Assembly (NCBI RefSeq): GCF_024300825.1
Contig: NZ_CP101323.1
Location: 1,674,001 to 1,738,000 of the forward strand
DNA length: 64,000 nt
Direction of reading: 5' to 3'
DNA from: Natronomonas gomsonensis
Lineage (GTDB): Archaea > Halobacteriota > Halobacteria > Halobacteriales > Haloarculaceae
A model generated the notes under the pieces. That model was given only the letters and a program-made list of their open reading frames with translations. It was not told the origin of the DNA and ran no database searches. The translations under genes were made by a program, and so were the position numbers. Below, in pieces: positions 8,600 through 17,305 of this stretch. Each line of letters begins with the position of its first letter. Position 1 is the first letter of the stretch.

Positions 8600-8985
8600 G
8601 AATCGCCCTCCTTGTGTTCTTGAATGTAGTCCTGTACCGTTTCGCTGGAAACGTGGCCCGCTGTTCCTGCGTAGTAGCCCCGTGCCCATCGAATCTTCTC
8701 GCCCTCGTTGTCGGCATAGCGGTGGTTGTATTTCCGCGAGGAGATCCCCTTGAACCAGTTGGCGAGAAGTGAGGGCGCGTGCTTCGGTGGACTACTGACG
8801 AACAGATGGATGTGGTCGGGTTGAACGGTCAGGTCAATAATCTCTAAGCCTTTGTCGTCGGCGATTTCGTGGAGGATGGTTCCCACACGGTTGGCGACCT
8901 CGTTGTCGAGTACCGACTGGCGGTACTTCGGCAACCACACTATGTGGTAGTTGAGGTTGTAGGTCGCGTGCCGTGTGGTCTTCAT
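8596..8985 (-). CDS. tnpA: TnpA, Y1 HUH transposase
   Basis: The 129-residue single-domain protein shows the HUH metal-binding pair (PDHIHLFVSS) and the catalytic Tyr near the C-terminus (ETVQDYIQEH). Its opening YNLNYHIVWLPKYRQ is typical of IS200/IS605 TnpA. The length is normal, and no disruption is seen. It excises and inserts single-stranded element DNA using the hairpins at the ends. It overlaps tnpB by 4 bases. Confidence 0.93.
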   Translation of the reverse strand: MKTTRHATYNLNYHIVWLPKYRQSVLDNEVANRVGTILHEIADDKGLEIIDLTVQPDHIHLFVSSPPKHAPSLLANWFKGISSRKYNHRYADNEGEKIRWARGYYAGTAGHVSSETVQDYIQEHKEGDS

Positions 8986-9080
8986 CCGTGTTACACACTA
9001 TAGTTCGTTGGCGTCTTAATACTGTCGTTGAAGCGTGGGAAATCCAGTGATGGCGTGACTTGTGGATTGACGCACTATGC

Positions 9081-9692
9081 CTATCGCTTGACCTCCGCCT
9101 GAAGACGGAGGTATGCGCTATCGATCTGTATCAGTTCGATGACTTCCCGCGGCGTGAAGTGTTCGCCAGCCGTCTCGTTGCTCAGCTCGTTGAACTTCCG
9201 GATGAGCTCCTCGTAGATGTAGCCCATCTCCTCGTTTGGGACCTCCTCGGGGTGGAGGTCGATTTCGGCGAACTGCCGGACGACCTTATACAAAAGATCG
9301 GCATCGGCAAGTCGGTCGATCTGGTGGTCGAACGCGAATTTCTCGAAAATCTCCTTCGTCTCCTCGTCGTACTGGTTGATGTAGTACTGGAGGTTTTCTG
9401 CGATATCGTCGGGGTCGTTACACAGAGATTCGAAGGTGTACTCACTGGTATTGTACACCTGTGCATCGGCTGCCTTCTTCAACGAGGGTGCGACGTTCTC
9501 GATACCTTGTTCCTGAAGCTGTTCGTAGCGCTCCAATACCTCGTCCTTGTTCCGCTCAGTCACGCAATCGAGACGTCGAAGAACAGTCAGCGGCAAGATG
9601 ACCTTCTGGTATTCCGACTGCTTGTAGTCCCCTCGGAGAAGATCTGCAATAGACCAGATAAAGTCCGACTTCTCGTTGAAGTTATCGACCAT
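9081..9692 (-). pseudogene. hsdM: Type I restriction methyltransferase HsdM, truncated
   Basis: The frame begins MVDNFNEKSDFIWSIADLLR and proceeds through YQKVILPLTVLRRLDCV to GEHFTPREVIELIQ, the N-terminal helical domain of HsdM up to the edge of the catalytic domain. The next residues (IDSAYLRLQAEVKR) come from the IS end, then a stop. The SAM-binding and NPPY-containing catalytic part is missing, so the gene is dead. No hsdR or hsdS remains in the window. The ATG at 9692 is chosen because upstream residues look untranslated. Confidence 0.85.
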
Positions 9693-9740
9693 TGTACGGT
9701 GGAAGGTAAGTGTGTATGATAAACGCCACGGAGTGCACAC

Positions 9741-9919
9741 CGAGAAAGCCTGTTATCGACGCCGATTCACTGCACACAATTCGGCTACACTACCCCCCTC
9801 GAAGCGAAGATCTGTGACTCGGTGAGAGATCTCATCTCTTTTTTGCTATCTCGCGGAATGGTGACCACTGTTCCGACCTGTTTCATTACCCCTCGGTCCA
9901 CAGACTGAGTTACGCACGA
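9741..9919. other. Divergent promoter region
   Basis: About 180 bases separate the truncated hsdM from the plus-strand gene at 9920. No repeat or RNA is obvious. It should contain promoters for both directions. Confidence 0.3.
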
Positions 9920-10747
9920 ATGCAGGATTTCATTGTGGATGAGGACTCGCGGCCTCGGTCTATCGGGTTTGACGCCACAGACCGGCAGGGTCTCGTGGTG
10001 ACTGTCGGTGTTCTTCTCAACCGGACGCAGGAAGCCACACTGCTCGATGATCTCTATCAGACGATATACGATGACGGCTATCGGCCGTTCCGGACGAAAA
10101 GCCGTGACCTTTCACTCCCACCTGCAAAGGTTCAAGAGCTCCTTCTGCGGTGTAACGGGGAGGTCGGTATTTGCGTTCATCAGGACGACGTCAAGCTGCC
10201 ATTTGCTGAGGCAGTCCACTCTGCGATCCTCCTCGACGAGTTGAGTGTGACAACCGACGATACGATAGCCATCGTTGACGGTGATCAAGGTCGAGCAGAC
10301 AAGCTGTATCAGACTGCCGGTGCAATCGACGTGGTTCCGCCATCGATCACAAACTGCGCCCAGTCAGAGCTCTACTATCCCCATCTCCTGTTGGCGGACC
10401 TCGTTGCCGGTGTTGTCGCGGATACCCTTGCGGCGGATCCTACAGCTCTCTCTTCAGCCTCGGTCGCCGGACCAGTTGAGATGATACTGGAGACGACACC
10501 GGAATCTCGGAAAGGTCGATGGGGACGTGGATACTCTGCTGCTGCGCGTGGCGAAGGAGAAGTTCGACGAGCGAAATTCGAACAACGGTATGCAGATTCC
10601 GTTCGAGAACGCGTCAGCTGTTGGTTCCACGGGACATTTGGGAAGACACATGCCCCACCTCCGGAGAGTGATGGCGTTCAGCCTGTTGTAGGGCGGCTCG
10701 AGGCAATGGGGTGTAGCGATGTCGCTACGTGGCTTGCTGAGCAGTAG
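9920..10747 (+). CDS. Uncharacterised protein, possible DUF3800-like RNase H fold
   Basis: The 275-residue protein opens with FIVDEDSRPRSIGFDATD, has a central strand DTIAIVDGDQGRADKLYQ, and a helix SELYYPHLLLADLVAGVVAD. DUF3800 proteins have an early Asp/Glu-rich strand (IDESG) and a late 'LQLADLIAG'-like helix, so the layout is reminiscent. Identity is too low to claim by eye. The C-terminal third is Arg/Glu-rich. It stands alone next to the IS and the broken restriction gene. Confidence 0.55.
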   Translation: MQDFIVDEDSRPRSIGFDATDRQGLVVTVGVLLNRTQEATLLDDLYQTIYDDGYRPFRTKSRDLSLPPAKVQELLLRCNGEVGICVHQDDVKLPFAEAVHSAILLDELSVTTDDTIAIVDGDQGRADKLYQTAGAIDVVPPSITNCAQSELYYPHLLLADLVAGVVADTLAADPTALSSASVAGPVEMILETTPESRKGRWGRGYSAAARGEGEVRRAKFEQRYADSVRERVSCWFHGTFGKTHAPPPESDGVQPVVGRLEAMGCSDVATWLAEQ

Positions 10748-11004
10748 TGAAAGGGCACTGATTCCCGCCTCCACCCCCGTTTCCACGCGGGACCTCTCCG
10801 AGGACGCAATTGTGATGTGATGCGTCCCCGTTCGGACCGCGTCTTACCGGGATGGCAGGAGCGGTGCGACGGGCTTCAAACGCCGGTGCCTGCGGCGCTC
10901 CATCTAGTATGTGTGAGGACATCCTATTAGATGTTGTCCTTCATTTTCTGCGCTTTACAGTGTATCGGTCAGTGATGCCGATTTGTCGTGATCGACGGGT
11001 AGGA
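10748..11004. other. Gene-free stretch with GC hairpins, probable IS relic
   Basis: About 250 bases contain an inverted pair CCCGC...GCGGG (near 10772-10800) and a GC-rich stretch (10830-10910) ending GAGGACATCC. The minus-strand complement ends like the GGATGTC ends of the IS1341 copies elsewhere in this window. I see no credible gene. A degraded IS1341 right end is the best guess. Confidence 0.35.
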
Positions 11005-11253
11005 CTATTGAGTGAGGAGAGCGAGTAACCCCACCCCAACGACCACGCCAACGCCAACGCCAGCACCCGAGGCGGCGGCTCGACGTACTTCGAAGTCCTC
11101 ATGGAGCTCTTCAGCGAGTGCGGTACCGACCCGTTTTCCTGTTGCCTTCCCGAACTCTTGGGCAAATTCATCTAGTGGGTCAGCCTCTTGATTGCTCTTC
11201 TGTACCTGATTCTTCGTCTGTGCTGTCGGGACTGTGGTAGTCGTGTTGTTCAT
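11005..11253 (-). CDS. Small tail-anchored membrane protein
   Basis: The 82-residue protein has a soluble Thr/Gln-rich N-terminus, a helical middle (ADPLDEFAQEFGKATGKRVG) and one C-terminal hydrophobic glycine-rich helix (GVGVGVVVGVGLLALLTQ). It lies 15 bases downstream of the gene at 11269 in the same direction and is probably co-transcribed. The function is unknown. Confidence 0.65.
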   Translation of the reverse strand: MNNTTTTVPTAQTKNQVQKSNQEADPLDEFAQEFGKATGKRVGTALAEELHEDFEVRRAAASGAGVGVGVVVGVGLLALLTQ

Positions 11254-11268
11254 GGTGTTTTAGCCTGA

Positions 11269-11874
11269 TTAGAGCTCTTCGTCTGTCTTCTCAATTGAGA
11301 AATCGATATCTTTGGAATCGGATCCCACTATGTCGTCCTGCTGCTGGGGTGATTCGCTTTCTTCGAGGCCAGTCTTCTTCGATGTTCGCTGGCGCTCTGC
11401 CGTTGTCCGCTCGGCCGTAGCAGTGTCGGTTTCAGCAAAGAGACCCCGAGCGATTTCCGCAGCCGGACTCTCGTGATCTCGAGCACCTTCCGTCTCTATT
11501 ACCATACGTGCGAGCAGCCGATCTCCCTCATTGATTTCAGCATCGCCTTTCGCTTTATCGATGAGGTGCTCGACAATCTCTTGATTCTGTGCTAACATCC
11601 CCTGCTGGCCAAGAGCCGTGATGATTTCGACGACCTCGTCCACCATGTCGGCCTCATTGAGGGCTTCTAAGACGCCAACAATGGTCGAACGTGTCTGCTC
11701 GACACGTTCATGCTGCTCAACTGTGTACTCGTCTAAGTCCTCGGGCGCAATATCGAGGTTCTCCGCTACGAGGTCATCCATGAACTCGTCCCACGAACTC
11801 GCGTCGTGTTCGTCCTTGACTGGTTCAAGACGGTCCTTTACTTCTCTTGAGAGTCCGATGCTTGTATCTGACAT
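11269..11874 (-). CDS. Acidic RHH-like protein of unknown function
   Basis: The 201-residue protein begins with a ribbon-helix-helix-like stretch (TSIGLSREVKDRLEPVKDEH, then SSWDEFMDDLVAENL). It continues with a helical region including DMVDEVVEIITALGQQG and a disordered acidic tail ending KTDEEL. The start suggests a DNA-binding or ParD/CopG-like module. Large uncharacterised versions are common in haloarchaeal plasmids. It forms a pair with the tail-anchored protein. Confidence 0.65.
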   Translation of the reverse strand: MSDTSIGLSREVKDRLEPVKDEHDASSWDEFMDDLVAENLDIAPEDLDEYTVEQHERVEQTRSTIVGVLEALNEADMVDEVVEIITALGQQGMLAQNQEIVEHLIDKAKGDAEINEGDRLLARMVIETEGARDHESPAAEIARGLFAETDTATAERTTAERQRTSKKTGLEESESPQQQDDIVGSDSKDIDFSIEKTDEEL

Positions 11875-12220
11875 CTCTACCTTACTCTTGTGGGTATGAG
11901 TCCCTCAACCTTGCCGTATGACCATACCATACAGTCAGTATTATGCTGCTTCAAGATGGACCTGTTCTCGCAACGCCACGGTCTAGTGAGAACAGGCCGC
12001 AATTCGTTTGGTGGGTGAGTGCTGTTTGTATGAATTGTCGTGGAGTGACAATGAGAAACCGATCCGAATCCTTGCTGTCGGCGTTGATGCCGTCGCTCAT
12101 TTCGGCGGAGGCCGTGTTCTCATCTGGTCTTACCAAACTTCTCTCCCTACTCCCGCTCCGTTATTTGATAAAACAACCGCAGATATACATCACAGAACCG
12201 ACTACACACCGTTAGATCAG
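11875..12220. other. Intergenic, divergent control region
   Basis: About 345 bases lie between divergent genes. A CATACCATACAG-like AT/CA stretch (11920-11940) lies near the minus-strand start. Open frames here lack acidic character and are not called. Confidence 0.3.
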
Positions 12221-13699
12221 ATGGCTTCACCGGCGGCACAGGCGTATCCTCGGATCCGAGAGGCGGTTGAATCCTTTGTCGCGGACGTTCAGGACTACAC
12301 GGAGGATGCCTACGAGCAACTCCCCACGACGACGATCACCGAATCCAATACGTTTCGCGACCGAAAACACGAATACACCGTCGAACAGCCGTCGAAAACC
12401 GTCCGTGATACGAACCGCTTCAAACACTTCTATTTCAGTGACCTAGCCGAATCCCTCATTGACGACGGCCTCTCATTCTGTCCGCACCGGACCGACGATG
12501 TCGAACAAAGCCTCCACGGCAAACGCATCCTCAAACTCGCGAAGCTCACTCTCGATTACGCCGGCGCCGTGGTGTTTGACGAAGACGCATTTGACACCGC
12601 CTACGAGGATCACTTCGCACCCCTATACGCAAGCACTCACGTCCACCGAGTCGTGTTCCCCCTCCCGCGAGTGATCCTGCGGCCAGACGATTTCGAAGAG
12701 GGATTTCAGCTAGCGCTTGAGCCCCTCGAAGACTCGGTCGATAATGGCGAGTATGTGTCGTCTCTCACGGACGATCTACTGATATCACGGATTCCTGACT
12801 TTGAGATGACGGCGATGCAGACGTACGGCACGCCCGGTATGATCACTGAACCGGATCAAACCCAGAAACGACTCGGGTGGGCGACGACTCTCGAAGTCGA
12901 GTTCGAGGTCACCTGCCGTCCCACGAAACACAACTCACAGCATACAGGTCTCGACCTCAGCTGGACTGAGAATCAAGCGCTTCCCGAAGCGGCTGCAATC
13001 GCGAAGCAGGTCGTCACGGCACTCCGGCTTTGGGCCCCTGAAGAGTACGCTGGGCTTGGCCCGGGATATCTTCTCCGTGACTCTTGGAAGACGTATCGCG
13101 GTATCAGCGCCGACGTCGACCGGGTAATCATTCCGGAGTTCGGGCAGCGCGGGAAATCCTTCCACCGGGACCCAGTTGAACTCCCGGAGTCCGACCAAGA
13201 CGCCCTCCGTGAGCACTGGCAACGAATCGGGCCGTACTGCTCGTTGGAAGATGAGATGTCGAATACGCTCTATCGGTGCCTCACTCGGTTCAATCGAATG
13301 TACGAGCGGTCGACGTCCGAAGATCAAATTGTAGATGCCTTTCTCGGTTTCGAAACCACGCTTATCCGTGGTGATCCTGGATCAACGCTCCCAAACCGTG
13401 CTGCAGCTCTCCTCCGCGACCAGCATAAGTGTGACCTTGATGAGGTGCGGACGTTCTTAGAGGGAGTCCGACGCATCCGGAACCGAATTGTCCACAACGA
13501 TGCGAGTCTCTCTGAGGAGCTGTCTGGCGACTATCATGGCCCGAATGAGACTCAAGCGTATCTCAAAGAGGTTCGCTGGTACTTGGCGCAGGTTGTCATC
13601 GCTTATTCGGTGTTACTGGACACACCTAGTGATTCGATTCAAGCTGTCAATCAAACGATAGTCGATTCGAAGGTTGACGAAATAGCGGATGAGAGTTAG
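12221..13699 (+). CDS. ApeA-HEPN-like protein, candidate RNase/defence gene
   Basis: The 492-residue protein has a long unrecognised N-terminal part and a C-terminal helical domain with FLGFETTLIRGDP, NRAAALL and the motif RRIRNRIVHND. The last contains R-x(4)-H, the ribonuclease motif of HEPN domains. The order matches ApeA-type HEPN proteins (sensor region then HEPN). The start is set at the ATG at 12221 because the upstream in-frame part (from 12008) is basic and mixed. It stands alone. Such genes often act as abortive-infection or anti-element proteins, which here is inference. Confidence 0.6.
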   Translation: MASPAAQAYPRIREAVESFVADVQDYTEDAYEQLPTTTITESNTFRDRKHEYTVEQPSKTVRDTNRFKHFYFSDLAESLIDDGLSFCPHRTDDVEQSLHGKRILKLAKLTLDYAGAVVFDEDAFDTAYEDHFAPLYASTHVHRVVFPLPRVILRPDDFEEGFQLALEPLEDSVDNGEYVSSLTDDLLISRIPDFEMTAMQTYGTPGMITEPDQTQKRLGWATTLEVEFEVTCRPTKHNSQHTGLDLSWTENQALPEAAAIAKQVVTALRLWAPEEYAGLGPGYLLRDSWKTYRGISADVDRVIIPEFGQRGKSFHRDPVELPESDQDALREHWQRIGPYCSLEDEMSNTLYRCLTRFNRMYERSTSEDQIVDAFLGFETTLIRGDPGSTLPNRAAALLRDQHKCDLDEVRTFLEGVRRIRNRIVHNDASLSEELSGDYHGPNETQAYLKEVRWYLAQVVIAYSVLLDTPSDSIQAVNQTIVDSKVDEIADES

Positions 13700-14188
13700 A
13701 AATCGAGATTTCGTACATCTCTTCACACGTTGACCGACAGCTAAGAATACCAGTAGTTCAGAATTTAACACCGCGGTCTGGGGTTACGGAATCTTCTTGT
13801 CTTACCATACAACCAGGAACTTCTCCGCATTCCACGCCCAAACCGTGCTGAACGGTCATGCGTTTCTCAGATGACGATTACCTGTTGCTGGCCATCATCG
13901 ATGACCGCGAGCGCGATCTCATGAGGTGAAATGAGCCTTTGTCAATTATTGAGCCAGTGACTTCCAGCGTACCAGATACGAGTTCATCGTGGGCGAAATA
14001 GTTGCGTGGAATCACTATTCTCTGCTTTTCTGTTGGTCTCGAATCGATTTGATCTGGCTGGTGGCCTTAGGAGCCTCTACACAGAGGTCGTGGCTGCGCG
14101 CGCAGCGAAGCGAGCACGGAGCGGTGGGTGGGGGGGGTGGTTGGTGGGTGGAGGCCAAAATAAAAAAGAAAGGGAGCGGCCTACGCGC
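13700..14188. other. Gene-poor stretch with a 23-codon remnant
   Basis: About 490 bases. The only coding-looking piece is a 23-codon acidic ORF at 13858-13929 (MRFSDDDYLLLAIIDDRERD). It may be the N-terminus of a lost gene. A G-run (14124-14160) precedes the OB-fold gene terminus and reads as a T-rich/C-rich tract on the minus strand. Confidence 0.35.
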
Positions 14189-15004
14189 TCACCACCAGTC
14201 GTCTCGGTCCGGGAACTCGATGTTGGTACGCCCGACGAACGCGACCGAACACCGACCCTGATACCAGTTCTTGGCGGCATCCCGAATGCGCACGCGCTGT
14301 CCTTCGGCGACGACTGTGGCCTGCGATCGGGTCCAGCTGGTGAATTTTGTCGTCCCCGTCTCGTCCTCTAACAGCCCGACTTGGGCCATCTTCGGACTCG
14401 ACGGCTCCCAGAGGGTCTTCACCGTCGCCTCGATATCCACGTACTTCGCTGGCACTTTCTCCAACTCACCGAGCGCCACAATCGCCCCCGGCGCCGCCTG
14501 CACGTCCTCGACCATGTCCAACACGGCATCCTGCATCGACCGACCGCTCTCGACCCGGGCGGCCAACTCACGTTCGATGGCTTCGACACCGAGGCCACCG
14601 CGACACTTCCCGTCCAACCGAATAGCCTGCTTCTTGACTTCCCGCCGCGTCTCGACATCCAACTGCTCACGTGGATCTGCCTCGCTGGGCAGCCCACAGT
14701 GCTTCGCTCGCGTCATCTCCCGGCACAGTTCCTCACGCCGACTTGTCTGCTCTCGATCCGCACGGTCACGAGTCCGCCGCTTTTCGGCTTCTCGCGCTTC
14801 CCACTTCTCTTGAGCTTCGAGCGTCATCCCGTAGGGGTGGTCCTGTTCGTCAGCCGCCGCAATCGCATCACGAACGTCCGAGTCGATCTTCGCCTGGGTC
14901 TGCAACTCTACCGTGGGTCGCAGCTCCGGGGTGTCCTCAGTTGCTTCTTGTTCTGTGTCCTGTTCGACCGAGACCTTTTCACGAATTGGGTTGTTACGTT
15001 GCAT
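14189..15004 (-). CDS. RPA-like single-stranded DNA-binding protein (OB fold)
   Basis: The 271-residue protein has an N-terminal charged, coiled-coil-like region (LEAQEKWEAREAEKRRTRDR), then a helix-rich zone and a C-terminal OB fold: YVDIEATVKTLWEPSSPKMA, QVGLLEDETGTTKFTSWTRS, VRIRDAAKNWYQGRCSVAF. The OB part matches haloarchaeal RPA41-like proteins found on plasmids. I chose the ATG at 15004 (MQRNNPIREKV). The longer start at 15124 would translate a GC hairpin leader. It likely serves replication of the element together with PolB and PrimPol. Confidence 0.82.
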   Translation of the reverse strand: MQRNNPIREKVSVEQDTEQEATEDTPELRPTVELQTQAKIDSDVRDAIAAADEQDHPYGMTLEAQEKWEAREAEKRRTRDRADREQTSRREELCREMTRAKHCGLPSEADPREQLDVETRREVKKQAIRLDGKCRGGLGVEAIERELAARVESGRSMQDAVLDMVEDVQAAPGAIVALGELEKVPAKYVDIEATVKTLWEPSSPKMAQVGLLEDETGTTKFTSWTRSQATVVAEGQRVRIRDAAKNWYQGRCSVAFVGRTNIEFPDRDDWW

Positions 15005-15035
15005 TGGTCTACACCAGACCTGAAGGCGCTCTTCG

Positions 15036-15080
15036 AGCGTCCGACACCCGCGTCTCCACCGCGGGTTTTCCACAGAATCG
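15036..15080 (-). promoter_or_regulatory. Hairpin leader upstream of the RPA-like gene
   Basis: On the minus strand ACCCGCG and CGCGGGT are separated by seven bases (plus strand about 15046-15068), preceded by an A-run. It lies 40-65 bases upstream of the start. It differs in sequence from the GACGG hairpins of other genes but sits in a similar place. Confidence 0.35.
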
Positions 15081-15129
15081 ACCCAACCAGCCATGGCTCC
15101 GACGTCACCGACTGACGCCGTCACCGAGG

Positions 15130-16130
15130 TGCCCGCGCCGCGCCTTCACGCCGGACTCTGTCCGGCGCGGCGCGGCACCGACGGCCATCCCACACAGACG
15201 AGTTCGGGGGTGAACCTCGAGGTGAGCGCGCGCTCACCGCCGTATACCCAGCCGGTCACCGCGGGTCGTCGCCGCAAGCCCCGTCCGTCATCGACGCAAC
15301 GGAAGCGCCGCGGCGACGAGACGGCACGGCCGGGGGGTATACGGTGGTGAACGGCCTCGCATACGGCCACAGCGACGGAGCAGAGGGCGAGCCCCGCCGG
15401 ACCCGTTCGGGGCCGGACCCGCGCGAGCCTGTCCCGTCCGTCGCCAGACGCAACGGAAACGCCTCGCGCGGCACGCCGGCCGCGGACGGCATGCCCGCGG
15501 CAGCGATGCCCGTCGCGACGGAGTTCGAGCGCACGCCCGGCCGGCAGCGCAGCCGATCCCGAGGAACTCCCGGACCCGGGGCGACCGAAGGTGAGCACGG
15601 CGAACCGCCGGTCGCCGCGGCAGCCCGGAGGCCACTCGGGACGAGGGCAATTGCCCGAGCGGCAAGCAGCCCGTCCCGGACCGCGCAGGCGGCCACGTCT
15701 GAACCGCCGTCCGTCGGCGCGACCGCATTCAGGGAGCGCCGACGCAACGGCCGGTGAAGATGCAGTCGTCCCGGCGCCGGTCGAATCCGGTTGCGGGCCG
15801 AGCGCTCGCAGGCCCGCTCTCGGGTGCGGCCGGTATCGGGCGACTGCACTCGGCCCGACCCGGCCCCGTGACCGTGTCCCGTCCGTCGCCAGACGCAACG
15901 GAAACGCGAAAGCCCGGGCCCGGCAGGAACGGACTGCCGGCCGGAGCGCGCACAACCCGAGGAGTCACCCCCGAACGTACGCTGGGACACACCGAGTTCT
16001 GACACACTGACACGAGCCCGAACCGCTACTGGGTGGCGCGTGCTGAATCGGCGTGCCGAGAACGCGCGAGGCGGGCGGGGTGGGCGGTGGCCACCCCGTC
16101 GGGTTGGGGCGGGACTGAACGACGGTCCCA
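15130..16130. repeat. Very GC-rich non-coding island with repeats and palindromes
   Basis: About 1 kb is far richer in G+C than its surroundings. Frames in it encode Arg/Pro/Ala-rich, non-acidic sequence, unlike any haloarchaeal gene here, so it is probably non-coding. A repeat with the core TCCGTTGCGTC (minus strand) followed by GACGGACGGG occurs three times (near 15278-15305, 15428-15464, 15872-15903). Two of the copies extend identically for over 30 bases. A perfect 18-bp palindrome lies at 15221-15238 (GGTGAGCGC/GCGCTCACC) and a 7-bp stem at 15146-15162. The role is unknown. Confidence 0.6.
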
Positions 16131-16138
16131 CGCGGTTT

Positions 16139-16651
16139 TTAGGATTTCTCGAGTAGCGAGCGAGCGCGTTGCACGTAGCTGTTCGCGTCCCAGCTGCGAG
16201 CGTCACTAATCCCCTCAAGGAGCCTCCGAGCAGTGGTTGCTGACAACTGCTCGGTTCGAACGAATACAGACAAAAGCGTTGGCGTCGTCACGAGCCGAGT
16301 GTCGGCGAGTGACGCATGAATCAAGCCGAGGTGGTTAAATTCGTCACAGAGCAATAGCGCGGCATCGAGGTCGTTCGCGAGCGTGACAGCTGCGTTCTCG
16401 CCATCATCGATGGGGAATTCGGCGTCGAGATCGACGGCCCGTGTTTCGAAGGAATCCCTTCGGTCGAGGACGGTTGTTGCTCCGCGGCCGTGAATATCAT
16501 CGTAGGAGGCAATCTCTTCGAGTTCTGCGATGACTGCCGCCGGGATGATGACGTCATATCTAGCTAGACAGATTGAAAGTGGGTCGGGGTCGTTGTCAGC
16601 AACGACGCCGAGACTGACGAGCGCGGAGGCGTCTGCGACGAGCGTCGACAT
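16139..16651 (-). CDS. PIN-domain toxin (VapC-like)
   Basis: The 170-residue PIN domain has acidic residues at the expected places: Asp in STLVADASALVSL, Glu in AVIAELEEIA, Glu in DDGENAAVTLA and Asp in ALLLCDEFNHL. PIN domains cut RNA. The gene begins directly at the base after the RHH antitoxin stop (16652), so the two are coupled. Confidence 0.85.
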   Translation of the reverse strand: MSTLVADASALVSLGVVADNDPDPLSICLARYDVIIPAAVIAELEEIASYDDIHGRGATTVLDRRDSFETRAVDLDAEFPIDDGENAAVTLANDLDAALLLCDEFNHLGLIHASLADTRLVTTPTLLSVFVRTEQLSATTARRLLEGISDARSWDANSYVQRARSLLEKS

Positions 16652-16957
16652 CTATGCGTCGGCGACCTCGTCGAGGAAGTCCTCGTTCAGCTGCTGTTTC
16701 AACACGCGGAGGTTCGCTGCCTCCTCCGCGCCGACGAGGGCTTTGAGTTGCTCGAAGGTGATTTCGTCGTCGTAGTAGGCGGCCGCGATTTCTTGGAGAA
16801 GTGCGTCGTCGTGAGTGGCGTCTTGGAGGTATTCCCGGAGTGCCGTCAGGAGGATATCAGTCCGGTCCTCTCCGAGTACGTCAGCAAGGGCATCAGTCCG
16901 GTCGATGAGCCGGTGTGGCGCCCGAAATTGGACGCGCTTCTTGTCGCTACTCATCAT
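16652..16957 (-). CDS. Ribbon-helix-helix antitoxin for the PIN toxin
   Basis: The 101-residue protein has an RHH-like start (KKRVQFRAPHRLIDRTDALA) and an acidic C-terminal toxin-binding part. Two adjacent ATGs (16957, 16954) are possible. A 16-base direct repeat (TGTGTACAGTGTGAGC) begins at its start codon (16957-16972) and recurs at 16994-17009, fitting a self-operator. Confidence 0.8.
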   Translation of the reverse strand: MMSSDKKRVQFRAPHRLIDRTDALADVLGEDRTDILLTALREYLQDATHDDALLQEIAAAYYDDEITFEQLKALVGAEEAANLRVLKQQLNEDFLDEVADA

Positions 16958-17009
16958 GTGTACAGTGTGAGCCAGCCCACTTAGCCCTTGTCGTGTGTAC
17001 AGTGTGAGC
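16957..17009. promoter_or_regulatory. 16-bp direct repeat over the antitoxin start, candidate operator
   Basis: TGTGTACAGTGTGAGC occurs at 16957-16972 and again at 16994-17009, 37 bases start to start. Each copy contains the palindrome TGTACA. The position upstream of an RHH antitoxin suggests an autoregulatory site. It could also be a duplication linked to the adjacent transposase relic. Confidence 0.5.
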
Positions 17010-17305
17010 TACTCTACGAAGATAAAGGATACGACTGGGAGCATCTTCGCACGAAGCTACGTGCTGAAGGTGTCACACCGCTGATTCCGCAACGCGATCC
17101 GGGTTTTCGAGGCTGGGCGAGGAATTTACTCATCCGCGATCGGGAGTATAATCAGCGTTCGAACGCTGAATCGGTGTTTTTCGGACTGCGACAGCGATAC
17201 GGTGAGACGCTGTGGGCGAGAACGTGGTTCGGACAGTTCCGAGAACTTGTCATGAAATCAGCGGTGCGAAACATCGAACGCGCAATCGAGGGGTCAACCT
17301 ACTGA
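17010..17305 (+). pseudogene. C-terminal relic of an IS5/IS4-type transposase
   Basis: The frame reads YEDKGYDWEHLRTKLRAEG then REYNQRSNAESVFFGLRQRYG and ARTWFGQFRELVMKSAVRNI, the last third of a DDE transposase common in haloarchaea. The catalytic Glu lies in the NAESVF block. The N-terminal two thirds are absent and no IS ends were found, so it is a relic. Confidence 0.75.

Larger units (their letters stand above)
7288..9120 (-). mobile_element. IS200/IS605-family element with tnpA and tnpB
   Basis: The element contains a Y1 transposase and a TnpB, both minus strand and overlapping by GTGA. Both outer ends share the string CCTGAAGAC inside a small GC hairpin beginning GACCTCC (about 7288-7320 and 9089-9112). 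These are candidate subterminal palindromes recognised by TnpA. The exact termini are approximate. The right-end segment 7290-7400 would be the scaffold of the TnpB guide RNA. The element separates two unrelated gene stumps, implying insertion plus loss of flanking DNA. Confidence 0.8.

Noticed and set aside
13858-13929. 23-codon acidic ORF as a real gene
   Set aside because: Too short to support on its own. It is noted only as a possible N-terminal remnant.
15146-15955. Long Arg/Ala-rich open frames in the GC-rich island
   Set aside because: All frames there are basic, Arg/Pro/Ala/Gly-rich and overlap each other on both strands, unlike the acidic haloarchaeal proteins around them. High GC makes long stop-free frames by chance.
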